From: Clusia tigrina | Taxonomy: Eukaryota; Arthropoda; Insecta; Diptera; Clusiidae | DNA: 64,000 bases | Reading direction: 5' to 3' | Assembly (NCBI GenBank): GCA_920105625.2 | Contig: OV050030.1 | Span: forward strand, 195,171,887 to 195,235,886 | In this document: positions 34,411 to 47,022 of the stretch, one piece after another | Layout of the letters: the number at the start of each line of letters is the position of its first letter | Position numbering within the stretch: position 1 is the first letter of the stretch | Program-made: the position numbers and the translations under genes | The notes under the pieces: generated by a model | The model's input: only the letters and a program-made list of their open reading frames with translations | Told to the model about the DNA's origin: nothing | The model's database searches: none

Positions 34411-37400
34411 GGGGGGTCTGTTACTTTCTCTATGCCTATATCTACCCCTATCTGCCACAGTCGGCGTCCCAGCCTCTGTCAGCATCTCTGTAGGCGTCTC
34501 AGTCGCTGTCGCTGTCGATTGGGGGTCTGCTGCCTTTTATATGCCTATATCTACCCCTATCTGCCTCAGTCTGCGTCTCAGTCGGCGTCCCAGCCTCTGT
34601 CAGTGTCTCTGTAGGCGTCTCAGTCGCTGCCGCTGTCGATTGGGGGGTCTGCTGCCTTCTCTATGCCTATATTTACCCCTATCTGCCACAGTCGGCGTCG
34701 CAGTCTCTGTCAGCATCTCTGTAGGCGTCTCAGTCACTGCCGCTGTCGATTGGGGCGTATGCTGCCTTCTCTTTGCCTATATCTGCACCTATCTGCCATA
34801 GTCGGCGTCGCAGCCTCTGTCAGCGTCTCTGTAGGCGTCTCAGTCATTGCCGCTGTCGATTGGGGGGTCTGTTGCTTTCTCTATGCCTATATCTACCCCT
34901 ATCTGCCTCAGTCGGCGTTGCAACCTTAGTCAGCATCATTATAGGCGTCTCAGTCGCTGCCGCTGTCGATTGGGGGTCTGCTGCCTTCTATATGCCTATA
35001 TCTACCTCTATCTGCCTCAGTCTGCGTCTCAGTCGGCGTCCCAGACTCTGTCAGTGTCTCTGTAGGCGTCTCAGTCGCTGCCGCTGTCGATTGGGGGGTC
35101 TGCTGCCGTCTCTATGCCTATATCTACCCCTATCTGCCTCAGTCGGCGTCGCAGCCTCTGTCAGCGTCTCTGTAGGCGTGTCAGTCAATTCCGCTGTCGG
35201 TTGGGGGGTCTGCTGCCTTCTCTATGCCTATATCTACCCCTATCTACCTCAGGCGGCGTCGCAGCCTCTGTCAGCATCTCTGTAGGCGTCTCAGTCTTTG
35301 CCGCTGTCGATTGGGGGGCCTGCTGCCTTCTATATGCCTATATCCACCCCTATCTGCGTCAGTCGGCATCGCAGCCTCTGTCAGCGTCTCTGTAGGCGTC
35401 TCAGCCGCTGCCGCTGTCGGTTGGGGGGTCTGGTGCCTTGTCTATGCCTATATCTACCCCTATCTGCCTCAGTCGGCGTCTCAGTTGGCGTCGCAGCCTG
35501 TGTCAGCGTCTCCATCGCTGCGCTATCGATTGGGGGGGTCTGCTGCCTTCTCTATGCCTATATCTACACCTATCTGCCTCAGTCGGCGTCGCAGCCTCTG
35601 TCAGCGTCTCTGTAGGCGTCTCAGTCGCTGCTGCTGTCGATTGTGGGGTCTGCTGCTTTCTCTATGCCTATATCTACCCCTATCTGCCTCAGTCGGCGTC
35701 GCAGCCTCTGTCAGCGTCTCTGTAGGCGTCTCAGTCGCTGCTGCTGTCGATTGGGGGGTCTGTTGCTTTCTCTGTGCCTATATCTACCCCTATCTGCCTC
35801 AGTCGGCGTCGCAGCCTTAGTCAGCATCATTGCAGGCGTGTCAGTCGCTGCCGCTGTCGATTGGTGGGTCTCCTGCCTTCTCTATGCCTATATCTACCCC
35901 TATCTGCCTCAGTCGTCGCCTTAGTCGGCGTCGCAGCCTCTGTCAGCGTCTCTGTAGGCGTCTCAGTCGCTGCAGCTGTCGATTGGGGAGGTCTGCTGCC
36001 TTCTCTATGCCTATATCTACTCCTCTCTGAATCAGTCGTCGCCTCAGTCGGCGTCGCAACCTCTGTCAGCATCTCTGTAGGCGTCTCAGTCGCTGCCGCT
36101 GTCGTTTGGAGGGTCTGCTGCCTTCTCTATGCCTATATCTACCTCTATTTGCCTCAGTCGGCGTCCCAGCCTCTGTCAGCGTCTCTGTAGGCGTGTCAGT
36201 CGCTGCCGCTGTCGATTGGTGGGTCTCCTGCCTTCTCTATGCCTATATCTACCCCTATCTGCCTCAGTCGGCGTCTCAGTCGGCGTCCCAGCCTCTGTCA
36301 GTGTCTCTGTAGAAGTCTCAGTCGATGCCGCTGTTGATTGGGGCTCTGCTGCCTTCTCTATGCCTATATCTACCCCTATCTGCCCCAGTCGGCGTCGCAA
36401 TCTTTGTCAGCATCGTTGTGGCGTCTCAGTCGCTGTCGCTGTCGATTGGGGGGTCTACTGCCTTCTCTGTGCCTATATCTACCCCTATCTGCCTCAGTCG
36501 GCGTTTCAGCCTCTGTCAGCGTATCTGTAGGCGTCTCAGTCGTACCGCTCTCGATTGGGGGGTCGGCTTCCTTCTCTATGCCTATATCTACCCCTATCTG
36601 CGTCAGTCGGCTTCTCAGTTGGCGTCGCAGCCTCTATCAACGTCTCTGTAGGCGTCTCAGTCGCTGCCGCTGTCGATTGGGGGGTCTGTTGCCTTCTCTA
36701 TGCCAATATTTACCCCTATCTGCCTCAGTCGGCGTTTCAGCCTCTGTCAGCGTCTCTGTAGGCGTCTCAGTCGTGCCGCTCTCGATTGGGGGGTCTGTTG
36801 CCTTCTCTATGCCTATATCTGCCTCTATTTGCCTCAGTCGGCGTCCCAGACTCTGTCAGCGTCTCTGTAGGCGTCTCAGTCGTGCCGCTCTCGATTGGGG
36901 GGTCTGCTTCCTTCTCTATGCCTATATCTATCCCTATCTGCGTCAGTCGACTTCTCAGTTGGCGTGGCAGCCTCTGTGAGCGTCTCTGTAGGCATATCAG
37001 TTGCTGCCGCTGTCGATTGGTAGGGGTCTGCTGCCTTTTCTACGCCTATATCTACCCCTATTTGCCTCAGTCGGCGTCTCAGTCGGCGTCGCAGCCTCTT
37101 TCAGCGTCTCTGTAGGCGTCTCAGTCACTGCCGCTGTCGATTGGGGGGTCTGTTGCCTTCTCTATGCCTATATCTGCCTCTATTTGCCTCAGTCGGCGTC
37201 CCAGAATCTGTCAGCGTCTCTGTAGGCGTCTCAGTCGCTGCCGCTGTCGTTTGGGGGTTCTGCTGCCTTCTCTATGCCTATATCTACCCCTATCTGCCAC
37301 AGTCGGCGTTCCAGCCTCTGTTAGCGTCTCTGTTGGCGTCTCAGTCGCTGCCGCTGTCGATTGGGGGGTCTCCTGCCTTCTCTATGCCTATATCTACCCC

Positions 37401-38034
37401 TATCTGCCTCAGTCGTCGCCTCAGTCGGCGTCGCAGCCTCTTTCAGCGTCTCTGTAGGCGTCTCAGTCGCTGCCGCTGTCGATTGGGGGGGGGGTCTGCT
37501 GCCTTCTCTATGCCTATATCTACCCCTATCTGCCTCAGTTGGCATCTCAGTCGGCGTCGCAGCCTCTGTCAGCGTCTCTGTAGGTGTCGCAATCTCTGCG
37601 CTGTCGATTAGGGGGTCTGCTGCCTTCTCTATGCCTATATCTACACCTATCTGCCTCAGTCGGCGCCGCAGCCTCTGTCAGCGTCTCTGTAGGCGTCTCA
37701 GTCACTGCGGCTGTCGATTGTGGGGTCTGCTGCCTTCTCTATGCCTATATCTACCCCTATCTGCCTCAGTTGGCGTCTCAGTAGGCGTCGCAGCCTCTGT
37801 CAGAGTCTCTGTAGGTGTCGCAATCTCTACGCTGTCGATTGGGGGGTCTGTTACTTTCTCTATGCCTATATCTACCCCTATCTGCCACAGTCGGCATCGC
37901 AGCCTTTGTCAGCGTCTCTGTAGGCGTCTCAGTCGCTGCCGCTGTCGATTGGGGGTCTGCTGCCTTTTATATGCCTATATCTACCCCTATCTACCTCAGT
38001 CTGCGTCTCAGTCGGCGTCCCAGCCTCTGTCAGT
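34411..38034 (+). repeat. Satellite block partly repeated at 3430-bp offset
   Basis: 34410-35660 recurs at 37840-39090 (offset 3430). 35837-36677 is copy 2 of the 840-bp five-copy block. 36997-37790 repeats 30760-31560. Near 34180 the boundary reads GCAGCTATTGGGG, having lost four bases of GTCGATT; the same loss is present in the copy near 51485. No gene is seen. Confidence 0.85.
35837..36677 (+). repeat. 840-bp satellite block, copy 2 of 5
   Basis: Matches 25676-26516 at an offset of 10161. Unlike the other four copies, the upstream neighbour is a CATCATTGCAGG monomer, so this copy starts at a breakpoint inside a monomer near 35837. Confidence 0.88.
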
Positions 38035-39634
38035 GTCTCTGTAGGCGTCTCAGTCGCTGCCGCTGTCGATTGGGGGGTCTGCTGCCTTCTCTATGCCTAT
38101 ATTTACCCCTATCTGCCACAGTCGGCGTCGCAGTCTCTGTCAGCATCTCTGTAGGCGTCTCAGTCACTGCCGCTGTCGATTGGGGCGTATGCTGCCTTCT
38201 CTTTGCCTATATCTGCACCTATCTGCCATAGTCGGCGTCGCAGCGTCTGTCAGCGTCTCTGTAGGCGTCTCAGTCATTGCCGCTGTCGATTGGGGGGTCT
38301 GTTGCTTTCTCTATGCCTATATCTACCCCTATCTGCCTCAGTCGGCGTTGCAGCCTTAGTCAGCATCATTATAGGCGTCTCAGTCGCTGCCGCTGTCGAT
38401 TGGGGGTCTGCTGCCTTCTATATGCCTATATCTACCCCTATCTGCCTCAGTCTGCGTCTCAGTCGGCGTCCCAGCCTCTGTCAGTGTCTCTGTAGGCGTC
38501 TCAGTCGCTGCCGCTGTCGATTGGGGGGTCTGCTGCCGTCTCTATGCCTATATCTACCCCTATCTGCCTCAGTCGGCGTCGCAGCCTCTGTCAGCGTCTC
38601 TGTAGGCGTGTCAGTCAATTCCGCTGTCGGTTGGGGGGTCTACTGCCTTCTCTATGCCTATATCTACCCCTATCTGCCTCAGGCGGCGTCGCAGCCTCTG
38701 TCAGCATCTCGGTAGGCGTCTCAGTCTTTGCCGCTGTCGATTGGGGGGCCTGCTGCCTTCTATATGCCTATATCCACCCCTATCTGCGTCAGTCGGCATC
38801 GCAGCCTCTGTCAGCGTCTCTGTAGGCGTCTCAGCCGCTGCCGCTGTCGGTTGGGGGGGTCTGGTGCCTTGTCTATGCCTATATCTACCCCTATCTGCCT
38901 CAGTCGGCGTCTCAGTCGGCGTCGCAGCCTGTGTCAGCGTCTCAATCGCTGCGCTATCGATTGGGGGGTCTGCTGCCTTCTCTATGCCTATATCTACACC
39001 TATCTGCCTCAGTCGGCGTCGCAGCCTCTGTCAGCGTCTCTGTAGGCGTCTCAGTCGCTGCTGCTGTCGATTGTGGGGTCTGCTGCCTTCTCTATGCCTA
39101 TATCTACCCCTATCTGCCTCAGTCGGCGTCGCAGCCTCTGTCAGCGTCTCTGTAGGCGTCTCAGTCGCTGCCGCTGTCGATTGTGGGGTCTGCTGCCTTC
39201 TCTATGCCTATATCTACTCCTATCTGCCACAGTCGGCGTCGCAGTCTCTGTCAGCGTCTCTGTAGGCGTCTCAGTCACTGCCGCTGTCGATTGGGGCGTA
39301 TGCTGCCTTCTCTTTGCCTATATCTGCACCTATCTGCCATAGTCGGCGTCGCAGCCTCTGTCAGCTTCTCTGTAGGCGTCTCAGTCATTGCCGCTGTCGA
39401 TTGGGGGGTCTGTTGCTTTCTCTGTGCCTATATCTACCCCTATCTGCCTCAGTCGGCGTCGCAGCCTTAGTCAGCATCATTGCAGGCGTCTCAGTCGCTG
39501 CCGCTGTCGATTGGGGGTCTCCCTCCTTCTCTGTGCCTATATCTACCCCTATCTGCCTCAGTCGTCGCCTCAGTCGGCGTCGCAGCCTCTTTCTGCGTCT
39601 CTGTAGGCGTCTCAGTCGCTGCCGCTGTCGATTC

Positions 39635-39650
39635 GGGGGGGGGGGGGGGG
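39635..39650 (+). repeat. Poly-G tract (16)
   Basis: G-run after GATTC in copy 1 of the 1683-bp duplication. Confidence 0.92.
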
Positions 39651-41317
39651 TCTGCTGCCTTCTCTATGCCTATATCTACCCCTATCTGCCTCAGTCGGCG
39701 TCGCAGCCTCTGTCAGCGTCTCTGTAGGCGTCTCAGTCGCTGCCGCTGTCGATTGGGGGGTCTGCTGCCTTCTCTATGCCTATATTTACCCCTATCTGCC
39801 ACAGTCGGCGTCGCAGTCTCTGTCAGCATCTCTGTAGGCGTCTCAGTCACTGCCGCTGTCGATTGGGGCGTATGCTGCCTTCTCTTTGCCTATATCTGCA
39901 CCTATCTGCCATAGTCGGCGTCGCAGCGTCTGTCAGCGTCTCTGTAGGCGTCTCAGTCATTGCCGCTGTCGATTGGGGGGTCTGTTGCTTTCTCTATGCC
40001 TATATCTACCCCTATCTGCCTCAGTCGGCGTTGCAGCCTTAGTCAGCATCATTATAGGCGTCTCAGTCGCTGCCGCTGTCGATTGGGGGTCTGCTGCCTT
40101 CTATATGCCTATATCTACCCCTATCTGCCTCAGTCTGCGTCTCAGTCGGCGTCCCAGCCTCTGTCAGTGTCTCTGTAGGCGTCTCAGTCGCTGCCGCTGT
40201 CGATTGGGGGGTCTGCTGCCGTCTCTATGCCTATATCTACCCCTATCTGCCTCAGTCGGCGTCGCAGCCTCTGTCAGCGTCTCTGTAGGCGTGTCAGTCA
40301 ATTCCGCTGTCGGTTGGGGGGTCTACTGCCTTCTCTATGCCTATATCTACCCCTATCTGCCTCAGGCGGCGTCGCAGCCTCTGTCAGCATCTCTGTAGGC
40401 GTCTCAGTCTTTGCCGCTGTCGATTGGGGGGCCTGCTGCCTTCTATATGCCTATATCCACCCCTATCTGCGTCAGTCGGCATCGCAGCCTCTGTCAGCGT
40501 CTCTGTAGGCGTCTCAGCCGCTGCCGCTGTCGGTTGGGGGGGTCTGGTGCCTTGTCTATGCCTATATCTACCCCTATCTGCCTCAGTCGGCGTCTCAGTC
40601 GGCGTCGCAGCCTGTGTCAGCGTCTCAATCGCTGCGCTATCGATTGGGGGGTCTGCTGCCTTCTCTATGCCTATATCTACACCTATCTGCCTCAGTCGGC
40701 GTCGCAGCCTCTGTCAGCGTCTCTGTAGGCGTCTCAGTCGCTGCTGCTGTCGATTGTGGGGTCTGCTGCCTTCTCTATGCCTATATCTACCCCTATCTGC
40801 CTCAGTCGGCGTCGCAGCCTCTGTCAGCGTCTCTGTAGGCGTCTCAGTCGCTGCCGCTGTCGATTGTGGGGTCTGCTGCCTTCTCTATGCCTATATCTAC
40901 TCCTATCTGCCACAGTCGGCGTCGCAGTCTCTGTCAGCGTCTCTGTAGGCGTCTCAGTCACTGCCGCTGTCGATTGGGGCGTATGCTGCCTTCTCTTTGC
41001 CTATATCTGCACCTATCTGCCATAGTCGGCGTCGCAGCCTCTGTCAGCTTCTCTGTAGGCGTCTCAGTCATTGCCGCTGTCGATTGGGGGGTCTGTTGCT
41101 TTCTCTGTGCCTATATCTACCCCTATCTGCCTCAGTCGGCGTCGCAGCCTTAGTCAGCATCATTGCAGGCGTCTCAGTCGCTGCCGCTGTCGATTGGGGG
41201 TCTCCCTCCTTCTCTGTGCCTATATCTACCCCTATCTGCCTCAGTCGTCGCCTCAGTCGGCGTCGCAGCCTCTTTCTGCGTCTCTGTAGGCGTCTCAGTC
41301 GCTGCCGCTGTCGATTC

Positions 41318-41333
41318 GGGGGGGGGGGGGGGG
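41318..41333 (+). repeat. Poly-G tract (16)
   Basis: G-run after GATTC in copy 2 of the 1683-bp duplication, unchanged in length. Confidence 0.92.
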
Positions 41334-42194
41334 TCTGCTGCCTTCTCTATGCCTATATCTACCCCTATCTGCCTCAGTCGGCGTCGCAGCCTCTGTCAGC
41401 GTCTCTGTAGGCGTCTCAGTCGCTGCCGCTGTCGATTGGGGGGTCTCCTGCCTTCTCTATGCCTATATCTACCCCTATCTGCCTCAGTCGGCGTCGCAGC
41501 CTCTGTCAGCGTCTCTGTAGGCGTCTCAGTAGCTGCCGCTGTCGATTGGGGGGTCTTCTGCCTTCTCTATGCCTATATCTACCCCTATCTGCCTCAGTCG
41601 ACTTCTCAGTCGGCGTCGCAGCCTCTGTCAGCGTCTCTGTAGGCGTCTCAGTCTCGGCCCCGTTGATTGGTAGGGGTCTGCTGCCTTCTCTATGCCTATA
41701 TCTACCCCTATCCGCCTCAGTCGGCGTCGCAGCCTATGTCAGCGTCTTTGAAGGCGTCTCAGTCGTTGCCGCTGTGGATTGGGGTGTCTGCTGCCTTCTC
41801 TATGCGTATATGTACCCCTATCTGCCGCAGTCGGCGTCTCAGTCGGCGTCGCAGCCTCTGTCAGCGTATCTGTAGGCGTCTCAGTCGCTGCCGCTGTCGA
41901 TTGTGGGGTCTGCTGCCTTCTCTATGACTATATCTACCCCTATCTGCCTCAGTTGGCGTCTCAGTCGGCGTTCCAGCCTCTGTCAGCGTCTCTGTTGGCG
42001 TCTCAGTCGCTGCAGCTATCGATTGGGGAGGTCTGCTGCCTTCTCTATGCATATGTCTATCCCTATCTGCCTCAGTCTGCGTCTCAGTCAGCGTCGCAGC
42101 CTCTGTCAGCGACTCTGTAGGCGTCTCAGTCGTTGCCGCTGTGGATTGGGGTGTCTGCTGCCTTCTCCATGCCTATATCTACCCCTGTCTGCCG

Positions 42195-42242
42195 CAGTCG
42201 GCCTCTCAGTCGGCGTCTCAGTCGGCGTCTCAGTCGGCGTCG
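42195..42242 (+). repeat. 12-bp subrepeat expansion, 4 copies
   Basis: CAGTCGGCCTCT followed by two CAGTCGGCGTCT and one CAGTCGGCGTCG. Related monomers at 46801-46836 and 48585-48620 have three. Confidence 0.92.
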
Positions 42243-43006
42243 CAGCCTCTGTCAGCATCTCTGTAGGCGTCTCAGTCGCTGCCGCTGTCGATTGGGGGGT
42301 CTCCTGCCTTCTCTATGCCTATATCTACCCCTATCTGCCTCAGTCGTCGCCTCAGTCGGCATCGCAGCCTCTTTCTGCGTCTCTGTAGGCGTCACAGTCA
42401 CTGCCGCTGTCGATTCGGGGGGGGTCTGCTGCCTTCTCTATGCCTATATCTACCCCTATCTGCCTCAGTCGGCTTCTCAGTTGGCGTCGCAGCCTCTATC
42501 AACGTCTCTGTAGGCGTCTCAGTCGCTGCCGCTGTCGATTGGGGGGTCTGTTGCCTTCTCTATGCCAATATTTACCCCTATCTGCCTCAGTCGGCGTTTC
42601 AGCCTCTGTCAGCGTCTCTGTAGGCGTCTCAGTCGTGCCGCTCTCGATTGGGGGGGCCTGCTTCCTTCTCTATGCCTATATCTACCCCTATCTGCGTCAG
42701 TCGACTTCTCAGTTGGCGTCGCAGCCTCTGTGAGCGTCTCTGTACGCATATCAGTTGCTGCCGCTGTCGATTGGTAGGGGTCTGCTGCCTTTTCTACGCC
42801 TATATCTACCCCTATTTGCCTCAGTCGGCATCTCAGTCGGCGTCGCAGCCTCTGTCAGCGTCTCTTTAGGCGTCTCAGTCACTGCCGCTGTCGATTGGGG
42901 GGTCTGTTGCCTTCTCTATGCCTATATCTGCCTCTATTTGCCTCAGTCGGCGTCCCAGACTCTGTCAGCGTCTCTGTAGGCGTCTCAGTCGCTGCCGCTG
43001 TCGATT

Positions 43007-43018
43007 GGGGGGGGGGGG
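43007..43018 (+). repeat. Poly-G tract (12)
   Basis: Expanded G-run after GATT, followed by CCTGCTGCC. Confidence 0.9.
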
Positions 43019-46000
43019 CCTGCTGCCTTCTCTATGCCTATATCTACCCCTATCTGCCTCAGTTGGCGTCTCAGTCGGCGTCACAGCCTCTGTCAGCGTC
43101 TCTGTAGGTGTCGCAATCTCTGCGCTGTCGATTAGGGGGTCTGCTGCCTTCTCTATGCCTATATCTACACCTATCTGCCTCAGTCGGCGCCGCAGGCTCT
43201 GTCAGCGTCTCTGTAGGCGTCTCAGTCACTGCGGCTGTCGATTGCGGGGTCTGCTGCCTTCTCTATGCCTATATCTACCCCTATCTGCCTCAGTTGGCGT
43301 CTCAGTAGGCGTCGCAGCCTCTGTCAGCGTCTCTGTAGGTGTCGCAATCTCTACGCTGTCGATTGGGGGTTCTGCTGCCTTCTCTATGCCTATATCTACA
43401 CCTATCTGCCTCAGTCGGCGTCGCAGCCTCTGTCAGCGTCTCTGTAGGTATCTCAGTCACTGCGGCTGTCGATTGTGGGGTCTGCTGCCTTCTCTATGCC
43501 TATATCTACCCCTATCTGCCTCAGTCGGAGTCGCAGAATCTGTCAGCGTCTCTGTACGCGTCTCAGTCGCTGCCGCTGTCGATTGGGGGGTCTCCTGCCT
43601 GCTCTATGCCTATATCTGCCCCTATCTGCCTCAGTCGGCGTCGCAGCCTCTGTCAGCGTCTCTGTAGGCGTCTCAGTCGCTGCCGCTGTCGATTGGGGTG
43701 TCTCCTGCCTTCTCTATGCCTATATCTACCCCTATCTGCCTCAGTCGTCGCCTCAATCGGCGTCCCAGACTCTGTCAGCGTCTCTGTAGGCGTCTCAGTC
43801 GCTGCCGCTGTCGTTTGGGGGGTCTGCTGCCTTCTCTATGCCTATATCTACACCTATCTGCCTCAGTCGGCGTCGCAGCCTCTGTCAGCGTCTCTGTAGG
43901 CGTCTCAGTCGCTGTCGCTGTCGATTGTGGGGTCTGCTGCCTTCTCTATGCCTATATCAACTCCTATCTGCCACAGTCGGCGTCGCAGTCTCTGTCAGCG
44001 TCTCTGTAGGCGTCTTAGTCACTGCCGCTGTCGATTGGGGCGTATGCTGCCTTCTCTTTGCCTATATCTGCACCTATCTGCCATTGTCGGCGTCGCAGCC
44101 TCTGTCAGCGTCTCTGTAGGCGTCTCAGTCATTGCCGCTGTCGATTGGGGGGTCTGTTGCTTTCTCTATGCCTATATCTACCCCTATCTGCCTCAGTCGG
44201 CGTCGCAGCCTTAGTCAGCATCATTGCAGGCGTCTCAGTCGCTGCCGCTGTCGATTGGGGGGTCTGCTGCCTTCTCTATGCCTATATCTACCCCTATCTG
44301 TCTCAATTGGCGTCTCAGACGGTGTCGCAGCCTCTGTTAGCCCCTCTGTAGGCGTCTCAGACGCTGCCGCTGTCGATTGGGGGGTCTTTTGCCTTCTCTA
44401 TGCCTATATCTACCCCTATCTGCCTCAGTCGGCGTCTCAGTCGGCGTCGCAGCCTGTGTCAGCGTCTCAATCGCTGCGCTATCGATTGGAGGGTCTGCTG
44501 CCTTCTCTATGCCTATATCTACACCTATCTGCCTCAGTCGGCGTCGCAGCCTCTGTCAGCGTCTCTGTAGGCGTCTCAGTCGCTGCCGCTGTCGATTGTG
44601 GGGTCTGCTGCCTTCTCTATGCCTATATCTACCCCTATCTGTAACAGTCGGCGTCGCAGCCTCTGTCAGCGTCTCTGTGGGCGTCTCAGTCGCTGCCGCT
44701 GTCGATTGGGGGGGGTCTCCTGCCTTCTCTATGCCTATATCTATCCCTATCTGCCTCAGTCGTCGAGTCAGTCGGCGTCGCAGCCTCTGTCCGCGTCTCT
44801 GTAGGCATCTCAGTCGCTGCCGCTGTCGATTGTGGGGACTGCTTCCTTCTCTATGCCTATATCTACCCCTATCTTTCCTCAGTCGGCGTCGCAGCCTCTG
44901 TCAGCATCTCTGTAGGCGTCTCAGTTACTGCCGCTGTCGATTGGGGCGTATGCTGCCTTCTCTTTGCCTATATCTGCACCTATCTGCCATAGTCGGCGTC
45001 GCAACCTCTGTCAGCGTCTCTGTAGGCGTCTCAGTCATTGCCGCTGTCGATTGGGGGGTCTGTTGCTATCTCTATGCCTATATCTACCCCTATCTGCCTC
45101 AGTCGGCGTCGCAGCCTTAGTCAGCATCATTATAGGCGTCTCAGTCGCTGCCGCTGTCGATTGGGGGTCTGCTGCCTTCTATATGCCTATATCTACCCCT
45201 ATCTGCCTCAGTCTGCGTCTTAGTCGGCGTCCCAGCCTCTGTCAGTGTCTCTGTAGGCGTCTCAGTCGCTGCCGCTGTCGATTGGGGGGTCTGCTGCCGT
45301 CTCTATGCCTATATCTACCCCTATCTGCCTCAGTCGGCGTTGCAGCCTCTGTCAGCGTCTCTGTAGGCGTGTCAGTCAATTCCGCTGTCAGTTGGGGGGT
45401 CTGCTGCCTTCTCTATGCCTATATCTACCCCTATCTGCCTCAGGCGACGTCGCAGCCTCTGTCAGCATCTCTGTAGGCGTCTCAGTCTTTGCCGCTGTCG
45501 ATTGGGGGCCTGCTGCCATCTATATGCCTATATCCACCCCTATCTGCGTCAGTAGGCATCGCAGCCTATGTCAGCGTCTCTGTAGGCGTCTCAGTCGCTG
45601 CCGCTGTCGATTGTGGGGTCTGCTGCCTTCTCTATGCCTATATCTACTCCTATCTGCCACAGTCGGCGTCGCAGTCTCTGTCAGCGTCTCTGTAGGCGTC
45701 TCAGCCGCTGCCGCTGTCGGTTGGGGGGTCTGGTGACTTGTCTATGCCTATATCTACCCCTATCTGCCTCAGTCGGCGTCGCAGCCTCTGTCAGCGTCTC
45801 TGTCGGCGTCTCAGTCGCTGCTGCTGTCGATTGTGGGGTCTGCTGCATTCTCTATGCCTATATCTACCCCTATCTGCCTCAGTCGGCGTCGCAGCCTATG
45901 TCAGCGTCTCTGTAGGCGTCTCAGTCGCTGCCGCTGTCGATTGTGGGGTCTGCTGCCTTCTCTATGCCTATATCTACTCCTATCTGCCACAGTCGGCGTC

Positions 46001-47010
46001 GCAGTCTCTGTCAGCGTCTCTGTAGGCGTCTCAGTCACTGCCGCTGTCGATTGGGACGTATGCTGCCTTCTCTTTGCCTATATCTGCACCTATCTGCCAT
46101 AGTCGGCGTCGCAGCCTCTGTCAGCTTCTCTGTAGGCGTCTCAGTCATTGCCGCTGTCGATTGGGGGGTCTGTTGCTTTCTCTGTGCCTATATCTGCCCC
46201 TATCTGCCTCAGTCGGCGTCGCAGCCTTAGTCAGCATCATTGCAGGCGTCTCAGTCACTGCCGCTGTCGATTGGGGGGTCTTCTGCCTTCTCTATGCCTA
46301 TATCTACCCCTATCTGCCTCAGTCGACTTCTCAGTCGGCGTCGCAGCCTCTGTCAGCGTCTCTGTAGGCGTCTCAGTCTCGGCCCCGTTGATTGGTAGGG
46401 GTCTGCTGCCTTCTATATGCCTATATCTACCCCTATCCGCCTCAGTCGGCGTCGCAGCCTATGTCAGCGTCTTTGAAGGCGTCTCAGTCGTTGCCGCTGT
46501 GGATTGGGGTGTCTGCTGCCTTCTCTATGACTATATCTACCCCTATCTGCCTCAGTTGGCGTCTCAGTCGGCGTTCCAGCCTCTGTCAACGTCTCTGTTG
46601 GCGTCTCAGTCGCTGCAGCTATCGATTGGGGAGGTCTGCTGCCTTCTCTATGCCTATATCTACCCCTATCTGCCTCAGTCGTCGCCTCAGTCGGCATCGC
46701 AGCCTCTTTCTGCGTCTCTGTAGGCGTCACAGTCACTGCCGCTGTCGATTCGTGGGGGGTCTGCTGCCTTCTCTATGCCTATATCTACCCCTGTCTGCCG
46801 CAGTCGGCGTCTCAGTCGGCGTCTCAGTCGGCGTCGCAGCCTCTGTCAGCATCTCTGTAGGCGTCTCAGTCGCTGCCGCTGTCGATTGGGGGGTCTCCTG
46901 CCGTCTCTATGCCTATATCTACCCCTACCTGCCTCAGTCGTCGCCTCAGTCGGCATCGCAGCCTCTTTCTGCGTCTCTGTAGGCGTCACAGTCACTGCCG
47001 CTGTCGATTC

Positions 47011-47022
47011 GGGGGGGGGGGG
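47011..47022 (+). repeat. Poly-G tract (12)
   Basis: G-run after GATTC in copy 1 of the 1662/1786-bp duplication. The copy 2 equivalent has 15 G. Confidence 0.92.

Larger units (their letters stand above)
38035..41446 (+). repeat. Near-identical 1683-bp tandem duplication
   Basis: 38035-39763 aligns with 39718-41446 at a constant offset of 1683 bp. I saw a single difference, G at 38711 against T at 40394. Even the 16-G tract is the same length in both (39635-39650, 41318-41333). The limits are set by mismatches at 38034/39717 and 39764/41447. The unit holds about 15 monomers. A diverged copy of its first part lies at 51832-52740 (offset 13772) and another around 44960-46240. Confidence 0.94.
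41447..46158 (+). repeat. Mosaic satellite block
   Basis: 41460-41815 recurs near 53437-53792 (offset 11977). 42433-42985 recurs at 47031-47583 and 48817-49369. 43480-44030 recurs at 49506-50057. 43731-44800 repeats 32100-33170 and stops abruptly near 44829, where GATTGTGGGGACTG replaces the expected text. 44960-46158 resembles 38200-39400. A 2-bp insertion (CTTTCCTCAG) lies near 44876. No gene is seen. Confidence 0.84.
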
